From the NCBI GenBank assembly GCA_024227565.1, contig JAAEUE010000195.1:1-54380 (forward strand): DNA of 54,380 nt, read 5' to 3'. Every line of letters begins with the position of its first letter. The stretch's first letter is position 1. The notes beneath the pieces are model-generated. The model made no database searches. It saw only the letters and a program-made list of their open reading frames with translations, and was not told the DNA's origin. Below, piece by piece: positions 45,848 through 54,380 of the stretch. The position numbers and the translations under genes were made by a program. This DNA is from Alphaproteobacteria bacterium (GTDB taxonomy: Bacteria; Pseudomonadota; Alphaproteobacteria; Rhizobiales; CAJQND01).

Positions 45848-46243
45848 ATGGCAGTCGACGCAAAGCAGTTTGAGGCGATGATCGCGGCATACACTGCCGC
45901 CTGGAATTCTGGAGATCCAGCCGGCGTGGCAGACCACTACGCCCCTGGACGGGGCATCACCATAAACCGCGGCGAGCAGCAGTTCGGCCGCGAGGCGATG
46001 CTTGGCATGGCCGGCGGATTTATGGCTTCATTTCCCGATCTGAAGCTTAGCTGCGACTTTTTCCGGCTGGCCGGCGATCGCGCAGTGTTCGGCTGGACTC
46101 TGGAGGGTCACCACGCTGAAACCCGCAACCACGTTAAGGCCAGCGGCTGGGAGGAATGGGAGCTTGACGATGACTGCCGCGTCACCAATTCCCTCGGCTG
46201 GTTCGACGCGGTGGATTACGACCGGCAGGTGGCCGGCGGCTGA
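45848..46243 (+). CDS. NTF2-like/SnoaL-fold protein
   Basis: A 131-residue single-domain protein of the SnoaL/NTF2-like superfamily: FEAMIAAYTAAWNSGDPAGV then ADHYAPG, INRGEQQFGREAMLGMAGGF, MASFPDLKLSCDFFRL and FGWTLEGHHAETRNHVKASG. Such domains bind small hydrophobic ligands in a cone-shaped pocket and may be hydrolases, isomerases or accessory subunits. No catalytic set can be fixed. ATG 45848 has GAGGC 5 bases before; the open frame is much longer upstream because it runs antisense to the cyclase gene. It is convergent with the HAD gene. Confidence 0.85.
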   Translation: MAVDAKQFEAMIAAYTAAWNSGDPAGVADHYAPGRGITINRGEQQFGREAMLGMAGGFMASFPDLKLSCDFFRLAGDRAVFGWTLEGHHAETRNHVKASGWEEWELDDDCRVTNSLGWFDAVDYDRQVAGG

Positions 46244-46262
46244 GCGCGCTTTCCGCTTAAGG

Positions 46263-46970
46263 CTACAGCTCCAGTTCCTCTGCTAGTGCTTCAAAGCTTT
46301 CCGCCACCACGTCCCAGTCGCCGGTGGGCTCCACATCGGCGCCGCCGCCGGGACCGAACTCCAGCGGTCGCGGGATGAATGCTGTTTTGAGCCCTTGCGC
46401 CTTGGCGGCATGCAAATCATCATTGTGGGCCGCCACCATCATGCAGTGTTCCGGCGCACGGCCGATGGCTGCCGCTGAGTTCAGATAGGCTTCCGGCATG
46501 GGCTTGTAGGCCCGGGCCACCTCTGCCCCCAGCACCACATCCCACGGCAGGCCGGCCCGCTTGGCCATATTGGTGATCAACGCAATGTTGCCGTTGGACA
46601 CAGGTGCAATGATGTATCCTGCCTTCAGCCGTGTCAGCCCCGCAACCGCATCGGGCCAGGGGTCGAGCCGGTGCCACGCTGCCACCAGATGTTTCCGGTC
46701 TGCCGTGTCCAAGGCCGGCAGATCAAACGCAGCCCACGCCTTGTCCAGGTTCTCGCCGTGCAGGGTGTCCAGGATCACCCAGCCACGCCCCTCGGCGCGC
46801 ACCTCCTCCATGGCCGGCTGATAGAGCCCGCGCCAATGGTCGGCCAAGGCCGCCCAGTCTGCGTCCAACCCTCTTGCGCCTGCGAAATTTTTCATTTCGT
46901 TGGTGATGCTGGTGCGCCAATCGACCACCGTGCCGAAAACGTCGAAGAACAGGGCTTCAACAGCCCTCAT
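46263..46970 (-). CDS. Haloacid dehalogenase type II
   Basis: A 235-residue HAD-superfamily protein of the L-2-haloacid dehalogenase type. Nucleophile Asp10 sits in [17 protein letters not shown]; other motifs are [19 protein letters not shown] (motif II) and [13 protein letters not shown] (Lys, motif III), with [18 protein letters not shown] (motif IV). The family hydrolyses C-halogen bonds of short 2-halocarboxylic acids, though many members are phosphatases. Its ATG overlaps the aroC stop by four bases, so it is translated with the fabI-aroC operon. The open frame continues 31 codons upstream inside aroC. Confidence 0.9.
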   Translation of the reverse strand: MRAVEALFFDVFGTVVDWRTSITNEMKNFAGARGLDADWAALADHWRGLYQPAMEEVRAEGRGWVILDTLHGENLDKAWAAFDLPALDTADRKHLVAAWHRLDPWPDAVAGLTRLKAGYIIAPVSNGNIALITNMAKRAGLPWDVVLGAEVARAYKPMPEAYLNSAAAIGRAPEHCMMVAAHNDDLHAAKAQGLKTAFIPRPLEFGPGGGADVEPTGDWDVVAESFEALAEELEL

Positions 46971-48052
46971 GAGCCGGCTTGCGCCCTGTGGCGCAACAGA
47001 TGGTCGGCAAAGACCAGCGCCATCATGGCCTCGCCCACAGGCACGGCGCGGATGCCCACGCACGGGTCGTGGCGCCCCTTGGTGACGATCTCGGTGTCTT
47101 CGCCGAACCGGTCCACGGTCTTGCGCGGGGCGAGAATGGACGAGGTGGGTTTGACCGCAAAGCGCACCACCACATCCTGGCCGGTTGAAATGCCGCCCAG
47201 GACACCGCCCGCATGGTTCGACTGGAACTGACGCTCGCCGTCCACCATGCGGATTTCATCGGCGTTTTCTTCGCCGGAAATTGCAGCAGCACCGAACCCG
47301 TTGCCGATCTCAACGCCCTTCACCGCATTGATGCTCATCATGGCAGAGGCCATGTCCTGGTCGAGCTTGCCATAGATGGGAGCGCCAAGCCCGGTGGGCA
47401 CGCCGCTGGCCACCAGCTCGATCACGGCGCCGCAGGATGAGCCCGACTTGCGCACCCCGTCCAGATAGTCCGCCCACTGTTCAGCCGCCTTGGCATCCGG
47501 ACAGAAGAACGGGTTCTGCTCCACCTGGCCCCAGTCCCAGTTGGCCCGGCTCACCTTGTGGGGGCCCATTTGCACCAGGGCGCCGCGCACGGTCATGCCG
47601 GCGATCACCCTGCGGGCCACCGCACCGGCGGCAACCCGGGTGGCGGTTTCGCGTGCCGAGGAGCGCCCCCCGCCGCGATAGTCGCGGATGCCGTATTTTT
47701 CCAGATAGGTGAAATCGGCGTGGCCCGGGCGGAACTTGTCCTTGATGTCGGAATAGTCTTTGGAGCGCTGGTCCACGTTCTCGATCATCAGGCAAATCGG
47801 CGTTCCGGTGGTGACCTGGGTGCCGGCCTCATCCTCAAACACGCCGGAGAGGATTTTCACCTGATCAGGCTCGCGGCGCTGGGTGGTGTATTTGGATTGT
47901 CCGGGCCTGCGCTTATCCATGAAGCCTTGGATATCGGCCTCGGTGAGCGGCAGAAGCGCCGGGCAGCCATCCACCACGCAGCCAATGGCCGGCCCATGGC
48001 TTTCGCCAAAGGTGGTCATGCGGAACAGATGGCCGAAGGTGTTGTGAGACAT
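46967..48052 (-). CDS. aroC: Chorismate synthase
   Basis: A 361-residue chorismate synthase, the last step of the shikimate pathway (EPSP to chorismate, needing reduced FMN). Signature segments: [20 protein letters not shown] at residues 5-24, [19 protein letters not shown] in the middle and [15 protein letters not shown] (residues about 280-294). Length is typical. It lies 33 bases after the phosphatase gene and overlaps the HAD gene by four bases. The order fabI - phosphoglycerate-mutase-like - aroC is common in Hyphomicrobiales. Confidence 0.98.
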   Translation of the reverse strand: MSHNTFGHLFRMTTFGESHGPAIGCVVDGCPALLPLTEADIQGFMDKRRPGQSKYTTQRREPDQVKILSGVFEDEAGTQVTTGTPICLMIENVDQRSKDYSDIKDKFRPGHADFTYLEKYGIRDYRGGGRSSARETATRVAAGAVARRVIAGMTVRGALVQMGPHKVSRANWDWGQVEQNPFFCPDAKAAEQWADYLDGVRKSGSSCGAVIELVASGVPTGLGAPIYGKLDQDMASAMMSINAVKGVEIGNGFGAAAISGEENADEIRMVDGERQFQSNHAGGVLGGISTGQDVVVRFAVKPTSSILAPRKTVDRFGEDTEIVTKGRHDPCVGIRAVPVGEAMMALVFADHLLRHRAQAGS

Positions 48053-48085
48053 GAAACGCGCCCAGAAGAAATCGATTGAGGTGTT

Positions 48086-48694
48086 CTAGGCTTCCGCGTC
48101 GGCGGCGTCAAACCAGTCGAGCCCGCCATCGGCCACCCGGAAGAAGCGTGACTGCGGCACCTTGAGCTGAATGATCTCGCGAGGCTTCATGGCAAAAATC
48201 AAACCACGGATCACGCGGCTAAGCGCGCCGTGGCCCACCACCACATGGGGCCGGTTGAGGCTGGACAGCCAGTCGCGGGCCCGCTCGCGGGCGTCTTCAT
48301 AGCTTTCACCCTCGTCCGGGCGCCAGGCATGGAACGCCTCGGGGTCACGATCGGGCTCAATGCCGGCCGCGTTCAGTTCCGGCCAGTATTTGCCTTCCCA
48401 AACCCCATAGGCCAACTCCTTGAGCCGGTCGTCGGTGTCGGTGTGATCCTCCGGCAGGCCGAGCGCTTTCAGCACATGGCCCATGGTCTGCCGCGTGCGC
48501 TCAAGAGGGCTGCAAACAAAACGGTATTCCGATGGGTCCTCGATGACCTCAGCCAAGCGTTTGCCCATGGCCGCGGCCTGTGTGTGGCCGGTTTCATTCA
48601 GCGGCACGTCAATCTGGCCCTGCACACGGCGCTCTTTGTTCCAGGCGGTTTCGCCGTGGCGAAAATAGTAGAACGGCGGCAGACCCTCGATCAC
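48086..48694 (-). CDS. Histidine phosphatase family protein (phosphoglycerate mutase-like)
   Basis: A 202-residue histidine phosphatase with the catalytic RHGETAWN (Arg12, His13) at the N-terminus, VCSPLERTRQTM in the middle, and VVGHGALSRVIRGL with the second catalytic His. Members range from cofactor-dependent phosphoglycerate mutase to general phosphatases; this short form is more likely a phosphatase. ATG 48694 overlaps the fabI stop by four bases, so it is coupled to fabI translation. Confidence 0.93.
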   Translation of the reverse strand: MIEGLPPFYYFRHGETAWNKERRVQGQIDVPLNETGHTQAAAMGKRLAEVIEDPSEYRFVCSPLERTRQTMGHVLKALGLPEDHTDTDDRLKELAYGVWEGKYWPELNAAGIEPDRDPEAFHAWRPDEGESYEDARERARDWLSSLNRPHVVVGHGALSRVIRGLIFAMKPREIIQLKVPQSRFFRVADGGLDWFDAADAEA

Positions 48695-49506
48695 TTGACC
48701 ACCGAAATGTCAGGTGCGTCCTCCGCCTTCATGCCCACCAGATTGTAGCCGCAGTCCACATGGTGCACCTCGCCGGTGACGCCGCGGCTGAGATCAGACA
48801 GGAGATAGAGCGAGCTGTCGCCCACTTCGTCGGTGCCCACTGTGCGGCGCAGCGGTGAGTTGTACTCGTTCCACTTCAGGATGTAGCGGAAGTCGCCGAT
48901 GCCCGATGCGGCAAGGGTTTTGATCGGACCGGCGGACACCGCGTTGACCCGGATGTTCTTCTTGCCCAGATCTTCGGCCAGATAGCGCACGCTTGCTTCC
49001 AGCGCGGCCTTGGCCACACCCATCACGTTGTAATGGGGCATCACCTTTTCAGAACCGTAATAGGTGAGCGTGAGCAGCGATCCGCCTTCAGTCATCAGCT
49101 TTTCAGCGCGCTGCGCAACTGCGGTGAACGAATAGCAGGAGATATTCATGGTACGGTTGAAATTGTCAGCAGAGGTGTCGACGTAACGCCCGGTCAGCTC
49201 TTCCTTGTCGGAAAAGGCTATGGCGTGAACCACAAAGTCGAGCTTGCCCCATTCCCTCTCGATCGCATCGAAGGTTGCGTCGATCGACGAGGCGTCCGTC
49301 ACGTCGCAAGGCAGCACCAGCTTGGCCCCAACAGAGTCCGCCAACGGCCGCACGCGTTTCTCCAACGCTTCGCCCTGGAACGTAAACGCCAATTCAGCGC
49401 CATGACGCGCACATGCTTCAGATATGCCCCATGCGATTGAACGGCTGTTGGCCACCCCCATCACAAGCCCACGTTTACCGGCCATCAAAGGTCCAGGTTC
49501 ACCCAT
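48691..49506 (-). CDS. fabI: Enoyl-ACP reductase (NADH), FabI
   Basis: A 271-residue FabI of type II fatty acid synthesis that reduces enoyl-ACP with NADH. NAD-binding GVANSRSIAWGISEACARHG is near residues 17-36 and the catalytic Tyr159-X6-Lys166 pair is in MPHYNVMGVAKAALEASVRY. ANSRSIA is typical of the alphaproteobacterial branch. ATG 49506 with GAGG 7 bases upstream is chosen over TTG 49518. It begins the fabI - phosphatase - aroC - HAD operon and is divergent from pdxH over 199 bases. Confidence 0.97.
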   Translation of the reverse strand: MGEPGPLMAGKRGLVMGVANSRSIAWGISEACARHGAELAFTFQGEALEKRVRPLADSVGAKLVLPCDVTDASSIDATFDAIEREWGKLDFVVHAIAFSDKEELTGRYVDTSADNFNRTMNISCYSFTAVAQRAEKLMTEGGSLLTLTYYGSEKVMPHYNVMGVAKAALEASVRYLAEDLGKKNIRVNAVSAGPIKTLAASGIGDFRYILKWNEYNSPLRRTVGTDEVGDSSLYLLSDLSRGVTGEVHHVDCGYNLVGMKAEDAPDISVVK

Positions 49507-49705
49507 CACAAACCTCAAAAAATATTATTACGTCCCCTAGAAATCGCGCGCATCCTACACATTGTGCTTGGCCGATCTATCAAAAAGGCGCCGTTTGGAA
49601 AGAATTGAGAAATGTTTCATTTTGTTACCGTTTTCACCGGGGTTGCCAAACGCCTGCGTAGATGAAATGAGTTTCATCCCAAACCTGAGTGTTGAGCAGA
49701 GACAC

Positions 49706-50326
49706 ATGAGTTACGATCCCATACCCCAGGATGATTTTGTTGGCCGCGAAGACCCCTTCGGACTGTTCGCCGATTGGTTCGAATTGGCCAAGACCGAAGA
49801 GCCCAACGATCCCAGCGCCATGTCCGTGGCCTCGGTGGACCAGGACGGCATGCCAAACGTGCGCATGGTGCTGTTGAAGGACTTCGATGAAAGCGGCTTT
49901 GTGTTCTACACAAATTTCGAAAGCCAAAAGGGCGAAGAGATTTTGGGCCAACCCAAGGCGGCCCTGTGTTTCCATTGGAAATCCCTGCGCCGCCAGATCC
50001 GTATTCGCGGCGCGGTGACCGTGGTGAGCGCTGAAGAGGCGGATGCCTATTTCAACTCGCGCGCCCGCGACAGCCGCATCGGCGCCTGGGCCTCGCAACA
50101 GTCGCGCCCCTTGGAAAGCCGCTTTGCGCTGGAAAAGGCGGTGGCCAAATATGCGACCAAGCACGCGATCGGTGCTGTGCCCCGGCCGGACTATTGGTCT
50201 GGATTTCGCATCGCGCCGCTCTATATGGAGTTTTGGCACGACCGGCCCTTCCGGTTACACGACCGGGTGGTGTTCCGCCGCAAAACGGCCGAAGATGCCT
50301 GGAGCAAAGATCGGCTCTACCCGTGA
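49706..50326 (+). CDS. pdxH: Pyridoxamine 5'-phosphate oxidase
   Basis: A 206-residue FMN enzyme oxidising pyridoxine or pyridoxamine phosphate to PLP. Family pieces: [29 protein letters not shown]-like [51 protein letters not shown] and the C-terminal dimer segment PPLY-like [15 protein letters not shown] with [13 protein letters not shown] 49706 gives the family length; ATG 49667 is possible but has no better ribosome site. It leads the plus-strand run pdxH - SDR - Cys/Met lyase - exported protein. The lyase and probably others use PLP, so grouping makes sense. Confidence 0.95.
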   Translation: MSYDPIPQDDFVGREDPFGLFADWFELAKTEEPNDPSAMSVASVDQDGMPNVRMVLLKDFDESGFVFYTNFESQKGEEILGQPKAALCFHWKSLRRQIRIRGAVTVVSAEEADAYFNSRARDSRIGAWASQQSRPLESRFALEKAVAKYATKHAIGAVPRPDYWSGFRIAPLYMEFWHDRPFRLHDRVVFRRKTAEDAWSKDRLYP

Positions 50327-50350
50327 ACCCACAAAAGAGCAGGCCCCTGA

Positions 50351-51106
50351 ATGAGTGAACTGCTGAACGAAGACCGAAAAACCCTGATCCTCACTGGTGC
50401 CAGCCGGGGGATTGGTCATGCCGCGGTCAAACGCTTTTCCAGCGCAGGCTGGCGGGTGATCACCTGTTCCCGGCACGGTTTCCCCGAGGACTGCCCCTGG
50501 GAGATGGGTCCTGAGGACCACATCCAGATTGACCTGTCGGACCCGGACAATGTGGAAGAGGGCATCAAGGAAATGCGCGAGCGCCTGAAAGCCCAGGGCA
50601 GCCGGCTGGACGCGCTGGTGAACAACGCCGCGATCTCGCCCAAAGGTGCAGACGGCGGGCGCCTGCCGGCCATGGGCACAGATATCGCAGATTGGAAAAC
50701 CGTGTTCCAGGTGAACTTCTTTGCCCCCATTATGCTGGCGCGCGGCCTGGTGGAAGAGCTGAAGAAGGCCACAGGATCTGTGGTCAATGTGACCTCGATT
50801 GCCGGCTCCAGCGTGCACCCGTTCGCCGGCGCCGCCTATTCCACCTCCAAGGCCGCGTTGGCCTCGCTCACCCGCGAGATGGCCGCTGATTTCGGCCCGC
50901 TGGGCATTCGCGTGAACTCCATTTCGCCGGGGGAAATCGACACCTCGATCCTCTCGCCCGGCACGGAGAACATGATCAAGGACATCCCCATGCGCCGGCT
51001 CGGCCAGCCTGAAGAGGTGGCCAAGGCCATCTACTTCCTGTGCACCGACCAGTCCAGCTACGTGACCGGCGCCGAACTTCACATCAATGGCGGACAGCAC
51101 GTTTAG
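50351..51106 (+). CDS. Short-chain dehydrogenase/reductase
   Basis: A 251-residue classical SDR. The NAD(P) glycine motif TGASRGIGHAAVKRF is at 15-29, NNAAISPKG matches the NNAG position, and the catalytic Ser-Tyr-Lys set is in SIAGSSVHPFAGAAYSTSKA (YSTSK). The tail GAELHINGGQHV is typical. It oxidises or reduces an alcohol/ketone; the substrate is unknown. ATG 50351 follows the pdxH stop by 24 bases and its stop is 6 bases before the PLP lyase gene. Confidence 0.92.
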   Translation: MSELLNEDRKTLILTGASRGIGHAAVKRFSSAGWRVITCSRHGFPEDCPWEMGPEDHIQIDLSDPDNVEEGIKEMRERLKAQGSRLDALVNNAAISPKGADGGRLPAMGTDIADWKTVFQVNFFAPIMLARGLVEELKKATGSVVNVTSIAGSSVHPFAGAAYSTSKAALASLTREMAADFGPLGIRVNSISPGEIDTSILSPGTENMIKDIPMRRLGQPEEVAKAIYFLCTDQSSYVTGAELHINGGQHV

Positions 51107-51112
51107 GCACTC

Positions 51113-52258
51113 ATGAGCAACACCCAACCTTCAACGCGCTCCCTCGTTGCGCAGGCCCTTCATTACATTGATGAAGCCACCGGTGCCGTCGTACCGCCGA
51201 TCCAGCCGTCAACCACCTTTGCGCGCGACGAGAACTACGATCTGATTGGCGAGTTCACCTACGGCCGCTATGGCTCGCCCAACGCTGCAAAAACCGAAGA
51301 GGTTCTGGCGCTGCTCGACAACGGCGCCGACGCGCTGGTGTTTGCATCCGGGCTTGCGGGCTTTTCCACCTTGTTTGAAACCATGCGCGCCGGACAGCAC
51401 ATTGTAGCGCCCCAGGTGATGTATCACGGCGGCCAGGACTGGCTGCGCATGATCTCCGAGCGGCGCGGCATTGGCCTGACCCTGTTCGACCAAACCCAGC
51501 CCGGCGCCCTTGAGGATGCCATACGGCCCGGCGAAACCGCCATGGTGTGGATCGAAACGCCCGTGAACCCAACCTGGGACATCATTGACATTGAGGCTGC
51601 CGCCAAGGCCGCCCACGCGGCCGGAGCGCGGCTTGGCGTGGATGCCACCGTGGCGACACCCGTCACCACACGGCCGCTGGAGTTGGGCGCAGACATTGTG
51701 TTCCATTCGGCCACCAAATATCTCAACGGCCATTCCGACGTGAGCGCGGGCGTTTTGGTGACCGGTGAGAAGAATGAGTTCTGGGAAGAAGTCCGCGTCA
51801 ACCGTCATTATCTGGGGTCCATCCTGGGCCCGTTCGAAGCCTGGCTGTTGCTCAGAGGCATGCGCACCTTGTTCGTGCGCTATGAAGCGGCTTCCCGCAA
51901 CGCTTTGAAAATTGCAGAACATTTTAAAGATCATGCACGGCTGGAAGGCGTGCTCTATCCGGGCCTGGAGAGCCACCCAGGCCACGACATTGCAGCACGC
52001 CAGATGACCGCCGGATTTGGCGCCATGATGTCTATTCTCGTCTCAGGCGGCGAAGCGGAAGCCAAACGTGTTGCCTCCGCCCTCAAGCTTTTCGTTGCCG
52101 CCACCTCGCTCGGCGGCGTGGAGAGCCTGGCCGAACATCGCAAGACCGTTGAGGGCCCCCATTCCCTGGTGGCGCCCAACCTCATTCGCCTGTCCATTGG
52201 CATCGAGGATGCCGACGACCTGATCGCCGACATAGAGCAGGCTCTTGCGGTTCTCTAG
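51113..52258 (+). CDS. Cys/Met metabolism PLP enzyme (cystathionine lyase/synthase family)
   Basis: A 381-residue fold I PLP enzyme. The family pattern is HYIDEATGAVVPPIQPSTTF at the start, GRYGSPNAAKTEEVLALLDN, ALVFASGLAGFSTLFETMRA and the PLP lysine Lys202 in VFHSATKYLNGHSDVSAG. WIETPVNPTWDIIDI and the C-terminal SLGGVESLAEHRKT fit cystathionine beta-lyase or gamma-synthase/gamma-lyase. Which thioether reaction it performs cannot be told from these motifs. It is 6 bases after the SDR gene and its end overlaps the next gene by 14 bases, so the operon is tight. PdxH, which makes its cofactor, is three genes upstream. Confidence 0.93.
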   Translation: MSNTQPSTRSLVAQALHYIDEATGAVVPPIQPSTTFARDENYDLIGEFTYGRYGSPNAAKTEEVLALLDNGADALVFASGLAGFSTLFETMRAGQHIVAPQVMYHGGQDWLRMISERRGIGLTLFDQTQPGALEDAIRPGETAMVWIETPVNPTWDIIDIEAAAKAAHAAGARLGVDATVATPVTTRPLELGADIVFHSATKYLNGHSDVSAGVLVTGEKNEFWEEVRVNRHYLGSILGPFEAWLLLRGMRTLFVRYEAASRNALKIAEHFKDHARLEGVLYPGLESHPGHDIAARQMTAGFGAMMSILVSGGEAEAKRVASALKLFVAATSLGGVESLAEHRKTVEGPHSLVAPNLIRLSIGIEDADDLIADIEQALAVL

Positions 52259-53108
52259 GTTAGGCGCAGCGGCTTTCGCAGTTTTTGCGCTGCAGGCATC
52301 GGCGTTTGCGGATCAGTTGCCTGAAGGTGCCCTGCCTGATGCGGCGATCAGCCGGGGCAAGAACAACCTCAAGAAGGCTTGGCTCGCCCGCCCCACCACA
52401 CGCTACGGCCACGGCATTCTGGGTGATGCGATCGAGGCCGGCAGCCTGGTGGCGGTGACCTCGTGCGGCCACAAAATGGAGTTCATCCTCGATAAGGATC
52501 TGGTGTTCGAAGACCGCCAGGCCCGCATTGTTGATCTTGAAGGCGATCACTACGACGAAGTTGTGGTGGTTGAATCCAGCCTGGATCATGGTGCTGCGCT
52601 CTCGGTTTACGGGCCCAAGGGAGCAACCTGCTCAGCTGCCGGCGGCCTCACGCGCATTGCTCGCACGCCGTTCATCGGCACCCGGAACCGTTGGTTGAAT
52701 CCGGCCGGCATTGCCGACTATGACGGGGACGGAATCAAGGAAATCGCCATCGTGGTGACGCCGCACATCGGTGGCACCTTGCAGTTCTGGGCTTTGCGCG
52801 AAGGTCGGCTGGTGTTGAAGGCGAAGAAGTTTGGCTTCTCCAACCACGCCATCGGTTCGCGCGAGCAAGGTCTCAGCGCAACCGTGGACGGCGCCGGACA
52901 CAGCTTGCTGTTTCTGCCTGGCGTTGACCGGCGCTCGATTTTTCGGGTCAAATTGACCCTTGAAGGGATCAAAAGCCATCAGATTGGTACACTGCCAAGC
53001 GAGGCTGCGGGCCAGATTACCGCCAAGACCGGCTCAGGCGGCAAAGTGGTCCTCTCCGTTCCCACCCAGGCGCACGGCGTTGTGGAGCTAACCGGCGCCG
53101 CAAACTAG
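52245..53108 (+). CDS. Exported FG-GAP/VCBS-like protein
   Basis: A 287-residue protein with a signal peptide (about 1-22, ending SAFADQ) and repeated beta-strand segments. One Ca-binding-like loop reads NPAGIADYDGDGIKEIAIV, typical of FG-GAP/VCBS propeller repeats; a second is ARIVDLEGDHYDEVVVV. This suggests a small periplasmic or surface propeller of unknown role. The only start is TTG 52245, overlapping the lyase by 14 bases, so translation is likely coupled. Its TAG stop is formed by the first four bases (CTAG) of repeat copy B. Confidence 0.75.
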   Translation: MRFSRLGAAAFAVFALQASAFADQLPEGALPDAAISRGKNNLKKAWLARPTTRYGHGILGDAIEAGSLVAVTSCGHKMEFILDKDLVFEDRQARIVDLEGDHYDEVVVVESSLDHGAALSVYGPKGATCSAAGGLTRIARTPFIGTRNRWLNPAGIADYDGDGIKEIAIVVTPHIGGTLQFWALREGRLVLKAKKFGFSNHAIGSREQGLSATVDGAGHSLLFLPGVDRRSIFRVKLTLEGIKSHQIGTLPSEAAGQITAKTGSGGKVVLSVPTQAHGVVELTGAAN

Positions 53109-53214
53109 AGCTTATTCCGCTCAGATTGAGCGGAATAAGCTCCAGATTATCGTTACGAACGAGCAACTTATCTCCGACCAGACGATTCCGTCTGATCGGA
53201 GGTTGTTGCTCTAG
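53105..53214. repeat. CTAG-bounded two-hairpin repeat, copy B
   Basis: 110 bp. Hairpin 1 is a perfect 16-bp stem, GAGCTTATTCCGCTCA with TGAGCGGAATAAGCTC, loop GAT. Hairpin 2 has GAGCAAC-TTAT-CTCCG...CAGACG opposite CGTCTGA...CGGAG and GTTG...CTC, with a TTG insertion compared with copy A. The ends are CTAG and CTCTAG. The TAG at 53106-53108 is the stop of the upstream gene. Several stem pairs differ from copy A on both sides, so the pairing is kept. Confidence 0.85.
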
Positions 53215-53340
53215 CGCGCAAACCGCGAGAGTTTGCCGGCCCGCACCTTAACTCAAACTGAACGGCGGTTTCAGGTTGGCCTAAGGGGCCCTTTGTATGC
53301 CTTGCGCAACACAATCAAATCGGCAGGCATATTCAGACCC

Positions 53341-54243
53341 ATGACAGCATCCACCCTCCCATCTGCACTCGCGCGCGCACCTCTCATTCAGATTAAGGGT
53401 TTCACGCTTCCAAGATTTCTGAGGCTCCGCTTTTCAACCATGGCCCGGGGCTTTCTTGGCAGGATGGGCCTTGGCGATGCGCCTAGAAAGATTGTCTTCC
53501 TTCACATTCCCAAATCGGCAGGAACAACCGCAAAAGACTATCTGACCGCGTGCATCGGCTCACGCAAGCGGGGCCAGACCGTGCTGCTCAGCGAATGTTT
53601 TCCGGACGACCTGGTGAGCGAAGATGAGGTGCGCTTGGCCCGCACGGCGCGGTTTGTGAGCGGTCATTTCTCCTGGGACGCGATGCAGAAGATCGAACCA
53701 GATGCAGCCGTGACGTTCACCACATTGTGTGACCCGGCTGAACGCCTCTGGTCGCTCTATTTCAACCTCAGGATGACCGCCAGCAAGAACCGGCGCAAAG
53801 GCATGGCGGAGGTCTACAAATGGGCTTGTGATCTTGACCCAAGCGCGTTTTACACCATTGACGACCGAAGAATTCGCCATCTTGCAAACAATGTGATGGT
53901 CCGCCAGTTGGCAGGTGAGTTTGACCAGATGCCGTCAAGCGATCAGGAGTGGCAGGCCCTCTTGGACAAAGCCAAACTGAACCTGAAGGCGTTATCGTGT
54001 GTCTGTTTCAAAACCACATTCGATCAGGACTTCGTCAAAGTGCTGAAGCTGGCGAACTATCCGGTGATCGAGACAATCGGGCGGCGCAACGTCACCGCTG
54101 ATCCCCAACTGGACCCGAGCCGGAAATCCGAGATGCGCACCCGTTTCATTTCCCAGTCGTGGGATACAATCGAGTCGTTCGTGCGTTGGGACCGCGAACT
54201 TTATGACTTTGCGCTGGACCTGCGGCTGTCAGGCAAGCTCTAG
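53341..54243 (+). CDS. Sulfotransferase family protein (PAPS loop HIPKSAGTT)
   Basis: A 300-residue protein with the phosphosulfate-binding loop FLHIPKSAGTTAKDYL (53-68), typical of sulfotransferase family 2, and a 3'-phosphate-binding-like DPAERLWSLYFNLR near 137-150. It could transfer sulfate to a polysaccharide or lipid; the acceptor is unknown. It is not of the Stf0 type found at 41613, so the window has two unrelated sulfotransferase lineages. ATG 53341 is chosen; the open frame starts at TTG 53233 and ATG 53440 is a shorter choice. Its stop sits in CTCTAGAGCC, similar to the edge of the CTAG repeat. Confidence 0.85.
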   Translation: MTASTLPSALARAPLIQIKGFTLPRFLRLRFSTMARGFLGRMGLGDAPRKIVFLHIPKSAGTTAKDYLTACIGSRKRGQTVLLSECFPDDLVSEDEVRLARTARFVSGHFSWDAMQKIEPDAAVTFTTLCDPAERLWSLYFNLRMTASKNRRKGMAEVYKWACDLDPSAFYTIDDRRIRHLANNVMVRQLAGEFDQMPSSDQEWQALLDKAKLNLKALSCVCFKTTFDQDFVKVLKLANYPVIETIGRRNVTADPQLDPSRKSEMRTRFISQSWDTIESFVRWDRELYDFALDLRLSGKL

Positions 54244-54280
54244 AGCCTTTCCTGTTCATATTGAAACATTTGATGGGAAC

Positions 54281-54363
54281 AAATCAGCCCATCGCCAAGG
54301 CGCGGAGCGCAGCGCGATGCGGTGCATCGGGCAAGCTTCGCAACGCGGGAGATGGGCTGATTT
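54281..54363. repeat. Inverted-repeat intergenic element at right edge
   Basis: AAATCAGCCCATC (54281-54293) is the perfect inverse of GATGGGCTGATTT (54351-54363), with a 57-base GC-rich middle containing several GCGC blocks. The segment continues to the end of the window, which finishes in a further GGCC...GGCC pair. It follows the sulfotransferase gene by 37 bases and is of a different sequence type from the other repeats here. Confidence 0.75.
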
Positions 54364-54380
54364 GGCCCACCGAAGGCCAC

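Overview
This window looks like chromosomal DNA of an alphaproteobacterium, most likely Hyphomicrobiales (Rhizobiales) or a close relative. That placement is an inference from gene content and order: a BA14K-family protein, a PmtA-type phospholipid methyltransferase, a GTG-started dihydroorotase divergent from ygfZ, a SleB-type hydrolase, ppdK, a histone-deacetylase-like gene followed by xseB and tlyA, and fabI-phosphatase-aroC divergent from pdxH. GC is high throughout and coding is dense on both strands. I see no rRNA, tRNA, CRISPR array, prophage or transposase.

Layout. 0.1-5.6 kb: ceramidase-like membrane protein, an empty GC-rich stretch, secreted cupin, class II aldolase, a His/Arg-rich BA14K protein, PmtA-like methyltransferase and an SMP-30 lactonase. 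5.7-9.8 kb: Tat-exported metallo-hydrolase, DUF3574, a divergent SRAP/Nudix pair, DUF3179 and a small unknown. 9.9-12.0 kb: a decayed DUF2314 gene, a LysR regulator with a palindromic operator against its start codon, a small unknown and an EthD protein. 12.0-16.0 kb: dihydroorotase facing a tight four-gene run (ygfZ, 3-methyladenine glycosylase, HD hydrolase, PTP-like phosphatase). 16.3-21.1 kb: BCAT-like transaminase, cell wall hydrolase and pyruvate phosphate dikinase on the minus strand. 21.3-24.8 kb: DUF1835 protein, winged-helix protein and a PAS hybrid kinase with two receiver domains. 24.8-30.7 kb: DEAD helicase, then glyQ - CDGSH iron-sulfur gene - glyS. 31.1-34.0 kb: Sua5/TsaC, FAD oxidase and GNAT operon. 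34.1-39.0 kb: acyl-CoA dehydrogenase, HDAC-like, xseB, tlyA and a UbiE-like methyltransferase. 39.4-46.2 kb: the most accessory-looking part, with two secreted proteins (one unrecognised, one Sel1), a Stf0 sulfotransferase, a 1064-residue SAM-cyclase-ATPase-TPR signalling protein and an NTF2-like protein. 46.3-54.2 kb: fabI - phosphatase - aroC - HAD operon, pdxH - SDR - Cys/Met lyase - secreted protein, and a second sulfotransferase.

The most interesting signal outside the genes is repetitive. Two copies of a 107-110 bp two-hairpin element, 51.6 kb apart, keep their stems through compensatory base changes and begin and end in CTAG, which supplies the stop codon of the neighbouring gene in both cases. 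A second family of bipartite palindromes (arms containing TTCCTGCGAAAGCAGGAA or close variants) occurs at several intergenic sites and clusters at 30.76-31.11 kb. A third palindrome type lies between xseB and tlyA, where related genomes commonly carry dxs. The right edge holds a further 83 bp inverted-repeat element.

Most genes are housekeeping or small-molecule metabolism and do not form one obvious new system. The best candidates for undescribed biology are the structured repeat family, the 39.4-42.4 kb secreted/sulfotransferase/cyclase neighbourhood, and the iron-sulfur gene threaded between the two glycyl-tRNA synthetase subunits. Where a start differs from the longest open frame, I chose it from Shine-Dalgarno sequence and family alignment from memory; no database search was possible.
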